This document shows, piece by piece, positions 43,547 to 52,342 of a stretch of 64,000 nt of DNA. Under the pieces are notes generated by a model. That model ran no database searches, had not been told where the DNA came from, and worked only from the letters and a program-made list of their open reading frames with translations. Numbering within the stretch: position 1 is the stretch's first letter; each line of letters begins with the position of its first letter. Source of the DNA: Colwellia_A sp047621305 (GTDB taxonomy: Bacteria; Pseudomonadota; Gammaproteobacteria; Enterobacterales; Alteromonadaceae); the NCBI GenBank assembly GCA_047621305.1, contig JBLHNB010000005.1, positions 1 to 64,000 on the forward strand, in the 5' to 3' direction. Position numbers and translations under genes: made by a program.

Positions 43547-44834
43547 TAAAAAACAAGCCCAGCAGCAAAAAAATAATACAATAAAATTTTACAGTTTAAG
43601 CAGAAAAATTGTTAGTCAATTCTGTTTATTTACTCTGCTAATCTCTACGGTTTGGTGCATGTTTTCCTTTATATTAATGTACAACATTGAAGATGAATTT
43701 ATTGAACGGGAAGTCAGACAAGAAGCGCAATATTTACAACAAGCTTATAACCAAAATAAGCATTGGCCAGCATCGCGTGTTACTTATATGAAGTTATATT
43801 TCTCAAAAAAAGACCTACCTGATGATATTAAACAACGTTATCTTGCCGACCCTCATGAAAAAGAATTTTCGGGTGATAACGGTCGACACTATCACTTATT
43901 AGCATTGCCAAAAGCAAAGGATACTTATCTAGTAGCAGAAGTAAGTGAAATGTTATTAGTTCGCCCCATAACAGAAGGTATAATAACATTTATGCTGATT
44001 TCAGGCTTAATATTAGTATTAATTGCCTTTATTATAGCGTGGCAACTCGGCAGGAATACCGCGCAGCCGTTGAAGCAGCTTGCCGACTTAGTTAATGGTG
44101 TTGCCCCTGAGAATATTCCCAATAAGTTTGCACAGCAATTTCCGAATAATGAGATAGGGATTTTAGCGCAAACCTTAGAAAACGCCATGGCGAGAATTAA
44201 TCAAAACTTGCTCAGAGAGAAATGTTTTACACGTGATGTAAGCCATGAACTAAGAACACCTGTCGCTATTATTAAAAATGCTGTAGAAGTGTATCGTAAT
44301 CAACATTCTGCTGATGAAAGTAATCCAGTTATCGATCGGATATCTCAAGCAAGCACTCAAATGGAACAAACCGTTACCACACTGCTTACGCTCGCAAGAG
44401 AAGAACATACCGAGGCACACAAAAAGCAGATAAAAATACTGCCCTTAATTGAACAAGCTATTATTGACCAGCATCACCTAATCAATAACAAACCGATACA
44501 AGTTGAAGTAAAGGACAATTGTGATGTTGAAGTCTATGTACAAGCAGGTATGTTGACGGTATTGCTAGACAATTTGATCGGTAATGCCTTTCAATATACT
44601 CAAGAGGGTAAGGTCACTATTGAGATGCGAAATAAAACACTTATTATTACTGATACGGGGCCAGGTATTGATCCAAGTATTTCAGATAGAATAATGGAAC
44701 CTGCAATAAAAGGACTGCAAAGTACTGGTTATGGCTTTGGTTTATCTATTGTAAAACGTTTATGTGAACACCAAAGTTGGTCTTTAGTGCTTTCAAATGA
44801 GCAAGGCACCACAATTTCTGTCACTTTAGAATAA
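43539..44834 (+). CDS. Sensor histidine kinase partner
   Basis: A 431-residue inner-membrane kinase: TM1 (about 28-50), a short periplasmic domain of about 95 residues, TM2 (about 148-168), HAMP, HisKA with DVSHELRTPVAIIKNAVEVY (phospho-His H236) and a HATPase domain with N-box LIGNAFQYTQEGK and GYGFGLSIVKRL. The layout resembles PmrB/QseC-type sensors. It is translationally coupled to the response regulator. The signal is not visible; periplasmic acidic residues (EDEFIEREVRQEAQY) could bind cations or peptides. Confidence 0.9.
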   Translation: MINKKQAQQQKNNTIKFYSLSRKIVSQFCLFTLLISTVWCMFSFILMYNIEDEFIEREVRQEAQYLQQAYNQNKHWPASRVTYMKLYFSKKDLPDDIKQRYLADPHEKEFSGDNGRHYHLLALPKAKDTYLVAEVSEMLLVRPITEGIITFMLISGLILVLIAFIIAWQLGRNTAQPLKQLADLVNGVAPENIPNKFAQQFPNNEIGILAQTLENAMARINQNLLREKCFTRDVSHELRTPVAIIKNAVEVYRNQHSADESNPVIDRISQASTQMEQTVTTLLTLAREEHTEAHKKQIKILPLIEQAIIDQHHLINNKPIQVEVKDNCDVEVYVQAGMLTVLLDNLIGNAFQYTQEGKVTIEMRNKTLIITDTGPGIDPSISDRIMEPAIKGLQSTGYGFGLSIVKRLCEHQSWSLVLSNEQGTTISVTLE

Positions 44835-44992
44835 TACCCATTCCATTAAATTTGTGCTCTTGTTGTGCATAGGAAAAATATTATAGGGCAAGGCGCTTGA
44901 TTGACTCATAACTAGCTATGCGGATTGAGAGCAACCTAGACCTGAAAAATTTTAACCAGTACAAGTGCCCAATAACTTAATGGGATTGGTAT
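44834..44992. repeat. Variant 159-bp element with inverted ends (copy D)
   Basis: ATACCCATTCCATTAA at the left and TTAATGGGATTGGTAT at the right match as an inverted repeat in 14 of 16 positions. The core GGCAAGGCGCTTGATTGA and GGATTGAGAGCAACCT relates it to the 160-bp family, but the ends are of a different subtype. It starts at the last base of the kinase stop codon and lies one base from copy C. Confidence 0.8.
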
Positions 44993-44993
44993 T

Positions 44994-45153
44994 ATACCAA
45001 TTGAAATAATGAATCGATCATTTTAAGGCGGTCTAAATATCCAATACCTGCGTTGCTTTCAATCCCAATAGCACGCTATTACTCACTCAAGCGCCTTGCT
45101 CTTGAACATTTACTCTCGCTTATAATAGATCACTACTTTAATTCAATTGGTAT
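44994..45153. repeat. 160-bp palindromic-ended repeat element, copy C (reversed)
   Basis: ATACCAATTGAA at 44994 and TTCAATTGGTAT ending 45153 are perfect 12-bp inverted ends; the interior is the reverse complement of copies A and B. It lies tail to tail with copy D. Confidence 0.9.
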
Positions 45154-45172
45154 TATACGATTAATTGAACAT

Positions 45173-45204
45173 AAAAAAGCCCCACTAAATAGTTGGGGCT
45201 TTTT
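45173..45204. terminator. Bidirectional rho-independent terminator
   Basis: AAAAAGCCCCA (45174-45184) and TGGGGCTTTTT (45194-45204) form 11-bp perfect arms, with A-run and T-run on the two sides. It separates the convergent two-component and protease genes and should stop both transcripts. Confidence 0.92.
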
Positions 45205-45254
45205 ACTTATAACTGACTTATATTTCAGTTATAAAAACCTATTAATCATCCTGA

Positions 45255-47651
45255 TTAAGGACACGAAGTAATTAAACTCCATACTTGCCATTGACCCGAA
45301 TTATCAACAGGCGATTTAGCTTTTGTCCACCAGTTAGCTTTGTACTCATTACCACCTTGTGATGCCTTATCACCAGTATTATAAATAGTGTTAGCGCTCC
45401 ATGCAGGTGCTGTACATGTACCCGTACCGCCTTTAGCTACACTTACTGTTTTAGTGCTGGTATTGCTTGCTCCTTCAGCGTCCATAACCGTTAACTGCAC
45501 GTTATAACTACCGTCACTAGCATAGGTATGTACCGCATTTTCCGTGGTGGCACTGCTACCGTCACCAAAATTCCAACTATGGCTAACGACACCTTTATCA
45601 TCTGATGAATTATCCATAAATGAAACGGTTAACTCATCCGCAGTATGGCTAAAATCGGCAACGGGTACTTGGTTTTCACCACTACCTGTACATTTACCTG
45701 AGTTTTTCCAAACATTGCTAAAAACATCAGGTTGAGCCCCTGTTGACCACCATATTGCTTCATAGCGATAACTTTGATAGCTCACTAAATCGCCCACTAC
45801 GTAGCTTGTTGCTATATTCCATGCAGCTAAACCATCGCAACCCGATCCCGTTCCACCTTTCTTAACTGAAATAGACGTTGATTTAGTATTGGTTTCACCT
45901 TCAACATCACTTACGGTTAATGAAACCGTGTAACTACCATCGGCTATGTAACTATGACTTGGATTTTGCTGTGTTGAATTGGTGTTATCACCAAAATTCC
46001 ATGCGTAGCTTGTTACCGCTTTATCATCTGTTGAACTATCAGAGAAAGTCACATTAAGATCATTGGCTTGATAACTAAAGTTAGCCGTTGGCGCTCGATT
46101 CCCTGGTATTCCACAGCCAGAACCATCTTTACTACCGCTATTACTAACACCTACCGGAGTTAAAGAAGCAAGTACATCATCAACACAATAGCCTAAGCTT
46201 TTTGCCGCTTTATAAACGCCCTTACCTGCCGAATCAAATGTTTCATTAGCATTCCAGTAGGTACGATTTGCTTCGACATATACATCAAATGCTTTATGAA
46301 TATCCCAACCAGCCGTTGTTGATAATAAATAAAACGCCTTATTGTATACACCTGAGCTCAAGTGAACATCCATGCCTGAACGATAATCACGAGTATGACC
46401 AATTGAGCGACCATCAGCAGGTGGATTATCCATGCTGCGCATAAAACCACTGCCTTTTTTAATTTTATCACCCACTTTCCAGCTAAAATTGCCGACTAAA
46501 TAATGGCTAACTGCAGCTGCAGCTATATCGGAAAATGACTCATTAAGACCACCAGACTGATTTTTATACGCTAAGTTCGAGTTTTGTTGAGTAAAACCAT
46601 GACTAACTTCATGAGCAACAACACCGACACTGACTAAAGGATGAAAGGTATTTTTACCATCACCAAAAGTCATTTGTTGACCATCCCAAAATGCATTTTC
46701 AAAATTGCGGTCATAATGCACACGCAATTTTAATTTTTGCGTAATAGGTGCTGCATTATACCAATCTTTAAACATATTAAAGGTGGCTTGGCCAAAAGCA
46801 TGAGCGTCATTTAACGCAGAGTAACTACCATTAACTTCCCGATCAGTATTTTCATAACATGGAAAGGTATGTACACTGCCACCACTTTTTTGGTGCTTCA
46901 TATCCCAAGTGACAACATTTTGGCTATCTAAGCGACAATTACTGCCACTACCCATTACGTCGAAGGCAGGATAAAGGCCGCTAGGGCCAAACTGGTATTT
47001 ACCTGTACGTAAGTTGCCACCAGGTCCCGTGCCATCGGCAAATGTCATACCATCCCACTGTTCCAATATTTCTCCCGTATGGGCATCAATAAATAAGTGT
47101 GGTCTTGTTGGTGTTACATTCGTATCAACATAAGATATTAGCCAAGCTAAATGAGCAGTGTCTTTTTCATCTAACCAAACATATAATTTACTTTCAATAT
47201 TATATACATCAGCTTGTGTTATTGCTTTTGGCGCTTGTGCTAGTGCTTTCGCTAACGCTTCTTCGAGCGTAAAACTGGGTTCGGTTGAGTTCAAATCAGC
47301 ACCAATTTTATCAATATAAATACCTGATATATCGCTATAAGTATTATCAGCCTTAGTTGCAACCGCTAAACTAGCACCGTAAACGTCGACACCATGAAAT
47401 TGTTGTATCCATCGGGTCTTACCGCCTCGTCTAGGCCCAGGTCCACTTCTTCCACCTGCTGCTGAAGGTTGAGTGATAACCTGTTGATAACTATTATCAC
47501 CACCACTAGATAATAATTGTTGTATATTTACGTTATTATCATTTAACGCACGAGGTTGTTCTACATCTATGCGTTCAGCGGCAAATGTTTGCAACGTTAT
47601 GAGTGAACTTACAATTGCAAGGCTTAACACTGTTTTATTTAAATTTGACAT
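45255..47651 (-). CDS. M4 (thermolysin-like) metalloprotease with PKD and chitin-binding domains
   Basis: Start taken at 47651 (MSNLNKTVLSLAIVSSLITL): GGAG lies 6 bases upstream and the signal peptide is then clean. About 798 residues. Order: signal, FTP/PepSY-type propeptide (about 20-190), M4 catalytic domain with zinc motif HEVSH (first His about residue 347) and the third ligand in GGLNESFSDI, M4 C-terminal domain, PKD 1, CBM5/12-like module (SYVVGDLVSYQSYRYEAIWW), PKD 2, and a second CBM5/12 (NTGDKASQGGNEYKANWWTK). A secreted protease directed to chitin by CBMs would strip protein from crustacean shell, consistent with the chitinases next to it. Confidence 0.92.
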   Translation of the reverse strand: MSNLNKTVLSLAIVSSLITLQTFAAERIDVEQPRALNDNNVNIQQLLSSGGDNSYQQVITQPSAAGGRSGPGPRRGGKTRWIQQFHGVDVYGASLAVATKADNTYSDISGIYIDKIGADLNSTEPSFTLEEALAKALAQAPKAITQADVYNIESKLYVWLDEKDTAHLAWLISYVDTNVTPTRPHLFIDAHTGEILEQWDGMTFADGTGPGGNLRTGKYQFGPSGLYPAFDVMGSGSNCRLDSQNVVTWDMKHQKSGGSVHTFPCYENTDREVNGSYSALNDAHAFGQATFNMFKDWYNAAPITQKLKLRVHYDRNFENAFWDGQQMTFGDGKNTFHPLVSVGVVAHEVSHGFTQQNSNLAYKNQSGGLNESFSDIAAAAVSHYLVGNFSWKVGDKIKKGSGFMRSMDNPPADGRSIGHTRDYRSGMDVHLSSGVYNKAFYLLSTTAGWDIHKAFDVYVEANRTYWNANETFDSAGKGVYKAAKSLGYCVDDVLASLTPVGVSNSGSKDGSGCGIPGNRAPTANFSYQANDLNVTFSDSSTDDKAVTSYAWNFGDNTNSTQQNPSHSYIADGSYTVSLTVSDVEGETNTKSTSISVKKGGTGSGCDGLAAWNIATSYVVGDLVSYQSYRYEAIWWSTGAQPDVFSNVWKNSGKCTGSGENQVPVADFSHTADELTVSFMDNSSDDKGVVSHSWNFGDGSSATTENAVHTYASDGSYNVQLTVMDAEGASNTSTKTVSVAKGGTGTCTAPAWSANTIYNTGDKASQGGNEYKANWWTKAKSPVDNSGQWQVWSLITSCP

Positions 47652-47817
47652 TCCTTTCTCCATTAACATAGTCATTATTATTATTTATTTAAATTACTTT
47701 AACTTATTTAACTTATTTAACCGAAAGCACAATTATTATAAATACTGATTGTTAAAAATCACCCAATCAAATGTTCATAAAACCATCTGGCTAACACACT
47801 TAATATTGATAAAAAAC

Positions 47818-47924
47818 AGTCCAAAGAACATATACCCATTCTATTTAATTCACCTTTTCACGATCAAAAGTGATTAAAGGTGATTAAATAAACTTAGCAT
47901 TGTCTCCCAAACATTCTTTGGACT
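47818..47924 (-). terminator. Long stem-loop terminator after the chitinase gene
   Basis: AGTCCAAAGAA (47818-47828) pairs with TTCTTTGGACT (47914-47924). An inner imperfect stem joins ATTTAATTCACCTTTTCAC (47843-47861) to 47870-47889. On the minus strand the structure is followed by GTTTTTTATC. It sits 13 bases after the chitinase stop and contains a string (ATACCCATTCTATTTAATT) like the ends of element D. Confidence 0.6.
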
Positions 47925-47936
47925 TTTTATCAAACG

Positions 47937-50552
47937 TTACAACTTTCTCCAAACATCAGCCGTACCGGGAACATCTCCTTTTGTCCACCATTTGGCTTGA
48001 TATTTTTCATTGTCATGCATCACTTGGTCTCCTCCATTGTAGGTAGAGGCTGCTTTCCAATCACCGACTTGACCACCATCAGTAATCACTTCTTCCCATG
48101 GTCCTCCTGAACTTGGCATATCACCTTTAGTCCACCACTTTGCTCGATATTCAACACCGTTATATTTAACTTTATCACCCGTGTTATAAACGGTATTGGC
48201 ATGCCATGTAGTCTCTCCACCGCTATCAATATTTTTAACTGTTACCTTAAAGCTTTCATTCACTGTGGCTTTACTGTCAGAGACTTCAACTGATACGGTA
48301 TATTGTGTATCTTGAGTAACATCGCCGGCTAAAATGATGATATTAGCGCCACTACCTTGTTGGGTTAATCCCGTTGGTACAGTCCAGTTATAAGTCAAGC
48401 TGTCATTGTCAGCATCCGTTGCAACAACATTAACCGGAGAGCTTTCGTTTTCATCAATATTAATATCAGCTAAAGCCTCAACAACAGGAGGATTATTAAT
48501 AACGCCATCAGCTAATACCGTCACAGTCGTTGATTTGGTTACGCTAACTTTGCCATCTGAAACACTCAGTGATAAAACATATTCAGTGTCTTGATTAACA
48601 TCCGGAGCGGTGATAGTTACCATATTGGTAGTGCTACCTGTAGCAGCTAAAACTGGGGCTACAACCCAGCTATACGTTAATGGGTCGTTATCGCTATCCG
48701 TTGCCGTTGCGGCTATGACTAATGAATCACCAGCATTAACTGTGTATGCTGCGGTTAGGTTGACTACTGGTTTATGGTTGGGAGGTGTGCCACCTGCTAA
48801 ACCATCATGCATCGCATTTAAAACATCTCCATTATCGGCATCTATTTCCCATGCAAATAAACCCGCTAAACCCAAACTACGTACATATTGTCCTTTCGCA
48901 TTAACCGAACGAGGGCTGTCATAAGTCACTAACTTTCCTGATGATTTATTCCAAACATAAGCAGCCTCGGCTTGTTCATCATAAAAGGTTTCAAAACCAT
49001 TGATGCCGTTACCCGATGAATCTATCATCGCTTTTCTTAAGCCTTTATAGTCTTGAATACCAGCCTCCCACACACCATTTGCTGAAGTGCCCGTGAGTTT
49101 ACCGGTTCCTTTTGTTGTCATGGGATTACCACCTTGGGTATTCGCTTCTTTAACCCCCTCCCAACCACGACCATACATTGCAGTACCAACCACAAGTTGC
49201 GATGCAGGAACACCTTGAGCTAATAGTTTGCGAATACCATTATCAGTTGTATAAGCAGGTCCTTTACGTGGCTCGCCGGCATCGTCTAAACCGGTGCCGT
49301 CACATTCTCCTGTTGTTAAATGTTCGCCACAATAGATACCCGTTTGATGACCAGTAACATTGTTCCAGCCACCAAAAAAGTCGTAACTCATCGCAAAGAT
49401 ATAGTCCATATATTGAATAGCTTGGCCGTAATCAACATCTTCAATTTTGTCATAGCCAACACCAATAGCAGAGGTTAATTGATATTCGCGACCGGTATCA
49501 GCTTCAAGATCATCCAACATCGTACGTAATTCAGCCATTAATGCAATATAAGCAGGGCCATCCTTGATCGGGTCTCCTAAATCTGGATTTGCGCCACTAC
49601 CACCCGGAAATTCCCAATCAATATCAACACCATCGTAGAACTTCCATGTTTGTAGGAATTTCTTCATTGATGCCACAAACGTATCGCGGTTTGCTTTATT
49701 GATAAAACCATAGAAAGGGTCTGATAACGTCCAGCCCCCTACAGAAGGCAGTATTTTTAAATCTGGGTAACGCTGTTTTAATGCCATAAGTTGCGCATAA
49801 GTGCCACGAATAGGATCGGTACTATTAATCCCAGGTAACGCCTTTTGAAACGCCGCCCATGGGTCATGCACAACCACTTCATAATCAGCTGCACCGCCAC
49901 AAGCTTTTTGTAGTGCACGCCAACTATTGCCATTTTCAATGTCTTTTAATGATTCGTTTGCGCCACAAATAGGAATAAAGCCATATAATAAATGCGTTAA
50001 ATTTTGTGCGGGAATATTAGATACATCAAAGTCGCGACCATATATGCCCCATTCAACAAAATAAGCACCAACAACAGTATCTTGTTGATGTTGATAGGTT
50101 TTGTTATTTGGATTTACATCCATTGTCAGCGGTTGTAAATGTCCACCGTCAGTATCTGCAATCACAATCGCTTTGCTATCACTACGTTCACAGCCATCGG
50201 CGTCACAAAGGGCGATAGTTAAATCATGGCGACCCGCACTTTTATAAGGAAAACTAATAACACCACTTTTAGTGCCTGCTGATAAACTGCCTTCATTAAC
50301 CATATTATTATCAAAGTAGACTTTATAACTGTTACCCCCCGTGCCACTCCATGCATTCCATTTTATGCTAATATCAATTTCTGTTTTTACGGTTACTAAG
50401 TCTTTGTATGATCCTTGTCCATCAAGGTTCACTTCTACAAACGAGTAATCTTGTGGCGCCCAATCAATACTGGGTTTAGACGCAGCAGCTGATGCCTGCC
50501 ACGAAGCAATGACAGCGCTAACTGCACAAGCGGTTAATAATTTATGTTTCAT
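47937..50552 (-). CDS. GH18 chitinase (ChiA-like) with two CBM5/12 modules
   Basis: An 871-residue secreted chitinase that hydrolyses beta-1,4-GlcNAc chains. Order: signal (about 1-22), ChiA N-terminal fibronectin/Ig-like domain (PSIDWAPQDYSFVEVN to about 135), GH18 barrel (about 160-590) with the catalytic DGVDIDWEFP (E314) and GGWTLSDPFYGF, two Ig/cadherin-like repeats (PPNHKPVVNLTAAYTVNAGD; NPPVVEALADINIDENES) and two CBM5/12 modules with paired WW (EYRAKWWTKGDMPS; EKYQAKWWTKGDVPG). Same strand as the LPMO 111 bases upstream; probably one operon with it. Confidence 0.93.
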   Translation of the reverse strand: MKHKLLTACAVSAVIASWQASAAASKPSIDWAPQDYSFVEVNLDGQGSYKDLVTVKTEIDISIKWNAWSGTGGNSYKVYFDNNMVNEGSLSAGTKSGVISFPYKSAGRHDLTIALCDADGCERSDSKAIVIADTDGGHLQPLTMDVNPNNKTYQHQQDTVVGAYFVEWGIYGRDFDVSNIPAQNLTHLLYGFIPICGANESLKDIENGNSWRALQKACGGAADYEVVVHDPWAAFQKALPGINSTDPIRGTYAQLMALKQRYPDLKILPSVGGWTLSDPFYGFINKANRDTFVASMKKFLQTWKFYDGVDIDWEFPGGSGANPDLGDPIKDGPAYIALMAELRTMLDDLEADTGREYQLTSAIGVGYDKIEDVDYGQAIQYMDYIFAMSYDFFGGWNNVTGHQTGIYCGEHLTTGECDGTGLDDAGEPRKGPAYTTDNGIRKLLAQGVPASQLVVGTAMYGRGWEGVKEANTQGGNPMTTKGTGKLTGTSANGVWEAGIQDYKGLRKAMIDSSGNGINGFETFYDEQAEAAYVWNKSSGKLVTYDSPRSVNAKGQYVRSLGLAGLFAWEIDADNGDVLNAMHDGLAGGTPPNHKPVVNLTAAYTVNAGDSLVIAATATDSDNDPLTYSWVVAPVLAATGSTTNMVTITAPDVNQDTEYVLSLSVSDGKVSVTKSTTVTVLADGVINNPPVVEALADINIDENESSPVNVVATDADNDSLTYNWTVPTGLTQQGSGANIIILAGDVTQDTQYTVSVEVSDSKATVNESFKVTVKNIDSGGETTWHANTVYNTGDKVKYNGVEYRAKWWTKGDMPSSGGPWEEVITDGGQVGDWKAASTYNGGDQVMHDNEKYQAKWWTKGDVPGTADVWRKL

Positions 50553-50579
50553 TGTTATGCTCTCTTATGAATAGATGAC

Positions 50580-50627
50580 AATTTATTATCTAATTTATTA
50601 TCTAATTTATTGCTTAATTTATTGTTT
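50580..50627. repeat. 12-bp tandem repeat between chitinase and LPMO genes
   Basis: AATTTATTATCT occurs twice perfectly (50580-50603), then AATTTATTGCTT and AATTTATTGTTT. It fills much of the 111-base gap just upstream of the chitinase start, where it could affect spacing of the leader. Confidence 0.85.
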
Positions 50628-50663
50628 AATATGTATTTATTACTAAATTTATATTTTTAGCGT

Positions 50664-52301
50664 TTATTGTTTTAGCCAAACCTCTGCAATGCCAGGTTCA
50701 TCACCTTGGGTCCACCATTTTGCTTTATAGCTATTATTAAGATGAATAACGTCACTACCGCCAGGGTAAGCTGTTTGAGTATGCCATTTCGGTATTTCAC
50801 CATCGCCAGGTTCAACTTCCTGCCATGCATTACTCGTATCAGGCTGTTGGTTTTTATTCCACCATTTCGCTTGATACGTTTTACTTTGGTAATTAACTTT
50901 ATCTCCTGTGCTATAAGCTGTATTAGTATCCCAGTTTGGATAATCAGGCAGAGCAACATTTTCGATGGTGACCATAAATGAACGACTCGTTGTCAACTTA
51001 CCATCAGATACATCCACTGAAACGGCTACTGATTGGTCGTTGTCTACCGCTGGGGCATGCAACTGAACAGTTTCGCCCGCACCAGTTAACGTTAACGGCG
51101 CAGCAAGGTTCCAATTAAACGTCAAAGGATCATTTTGATCATCAAAAGCATGTACATGTACGGTGATTTGACTATTTTCATCAAGCATTAAATCGGCTAT
51201 CTCAGCAACAACAGGGGCTGTATTTTCTGTTGCAGCAATAACAGAAAGCGTAAAGCTATAATTTTGATCTGTAACCCAAACTTGATTGGATAAAAGGTTA
51301 TCGCGGTCAAAAACAATGTCATCAGTTGATGAGGGATTACTGAGATCACGTACTCCGATTTTAACCTGCTGCGTAAAATTCTGGTTAAGCTGATCAGCAA
51401 AGTCAGCTTGCCATGTTGCCTGGTTTTCACTAGTAACGTTAAATTGTTGATTGATAATTTCTTGACCATTACCATCAAAAACTCTTGCCCAGGCTTTGTC
51501 GCCAACAGCAGCGTTTTGACCTTGTTTGATAAAATAAGCAATGGCTTGCCATTGATCGGGATCAACATCATCACGAACAATGGTAATATCACTACAGTTA
51601 TAAAAACCTTCTCCCACAACATCAACACGTTGCCAATGACTATAGAGCAGAGCATCACCCACACGATCCGCTGGAATATAAACGTCCATATCGTAATAAC
51701 GGTTACCATCGGGCGCTTTAATAAAGTCAATATTGCCATGCGCTTGCACCAAGTCTAAGTCTTGCCATTTCAAGACGTCTGTACTGGCATTGAAAGCAGG
51801 TTTACTGAGATATATACGCCAAAAACTTGGGTTATGTGGCGTTTGCGCATTAAAACGAATTTGAATTTTATTATCGCCATTTGGCATCACTTTCGTTTTT
51901 TGCCAATGCGGAGACGCTAGGTTCAAACCATGCTTCTCAGCAGAGCCTGCCGCACATAAAGTTCCATCAGGTATTGCGCTTTCAATTGCCTCTTGATTAC
52001 GATAATTTGCAACATTCACTGAAATTTCGTGTTCTTGAACAAATTGTACATAACCCGAGTCAAGAAATGCCGCCCGACAAGCCATGTTTGGAATAGCCGA
52101 ACCATCAGCTGGCCACCAAAAACCGCCTTGTGCTTGGCAAATAGATTGTCGTGCTTTAGGGTTATCCATAAAAGCATGAGCATGGCTGTTAAGTGGCAAT
52201 AACATCGCTGTCGTCATTGAAATACTCACGCCAGTCATCAATAAAGGAAACCAGTAATTACCCGTTGTATTTTTTCTGTTTTTATCACTATTTTTCATCA
52301 T
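50664..52301 (-). CDS. AA10 lytic polysaccharide monooxygenase (chitin-active)
   Basis: A 545-residue secreted copper enzyme that cleaves crystalline chitin oxidatively. The signal ends SHA, leaving H42 of HAFMDNPKARQ as the N-terminal His of the copper histidine brace; the rest of the AA10 domain runs to about 230 (GFWWPADGSAIPNMACRAAF, LLYSHWQRVDVVGEGFYNCS). A GbpA-like beta domain follows (about 240-350), then one Ig/cadherin-like repeat (NTAPVVAEIADLMLDENSQI) and two CBM5/12 modules (WDTNTAYSTGDKVNYQSKTY; AYPGGSDVIHLNNSYKAKWW). RBS AAGGACAT precedes the ATG. It starts 41 bases after the upstream chitinase and makes chain ends for both chitinases. Confidence 0.93.
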   Translation of the reverse strand: MMKNSDKNRKNTTGNYWFPLLMTGVSISMTTAMLLPLNSHAHAFMDNPKARQSICQAQGGFWWPADGSAIPNMACRAAFLDSGYVQFVQEHEISVNVANYRNQEAIESAIPDGTLCAAGSAEKHGLNLASPHWQKTKVMPNGDNKIQIRFNAQTPHNPSFWRIYLSKPAFNASTDVLKWQDLDLVQAHGNIDFIKAPDGNRYYDMDVYIPADRVGDALLYSHWQRVDVVGEGFYNCSDITIVRDDVDPDQWQAIAYFIKQGQNAAVGDKAWARVFDGNGQEIINQQFNVTSENQATWQADFADQLNQNFTQQVKIGVRDLSNPSSTDDIVFDRDNLLSNQVWVTDQNYSFTLSVIAATENTAPVVAEIADLMLDENSQITVHVHAFDDQNDPLTFNWNLAAPLTLTGAGETVQLHAPAVDNDQSVAVSVDVSDGKLTTSRSFMVTIENVALPDYPNWDTNTAYSTGDKVNYQSKTYQAKWWNKNQQPDTSNAWQEVEPGDGEIPKWHTQTAYPGGSDVIHLNNSYKAKWWTQGDEPGIAEVWLKQ

Positions 52302-52342
52302 TATGTCCTTGGTAAATTCCCTCTGTAACCAGAGGGAATTTG

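Noticed and set aside
45053..45271. 72-residue plus-strand ORF
   Set aside because: It lies mostly in repeat copy C and across the bidirectional terminator; the product has no sensible composition.
51197..51739. 180-residue minus-strand ORF inside the LPMO gene
   Set aside because: It is a shadow frame of the LPMO coding sequence with low-complexity Leu/Ile content and no RBS.
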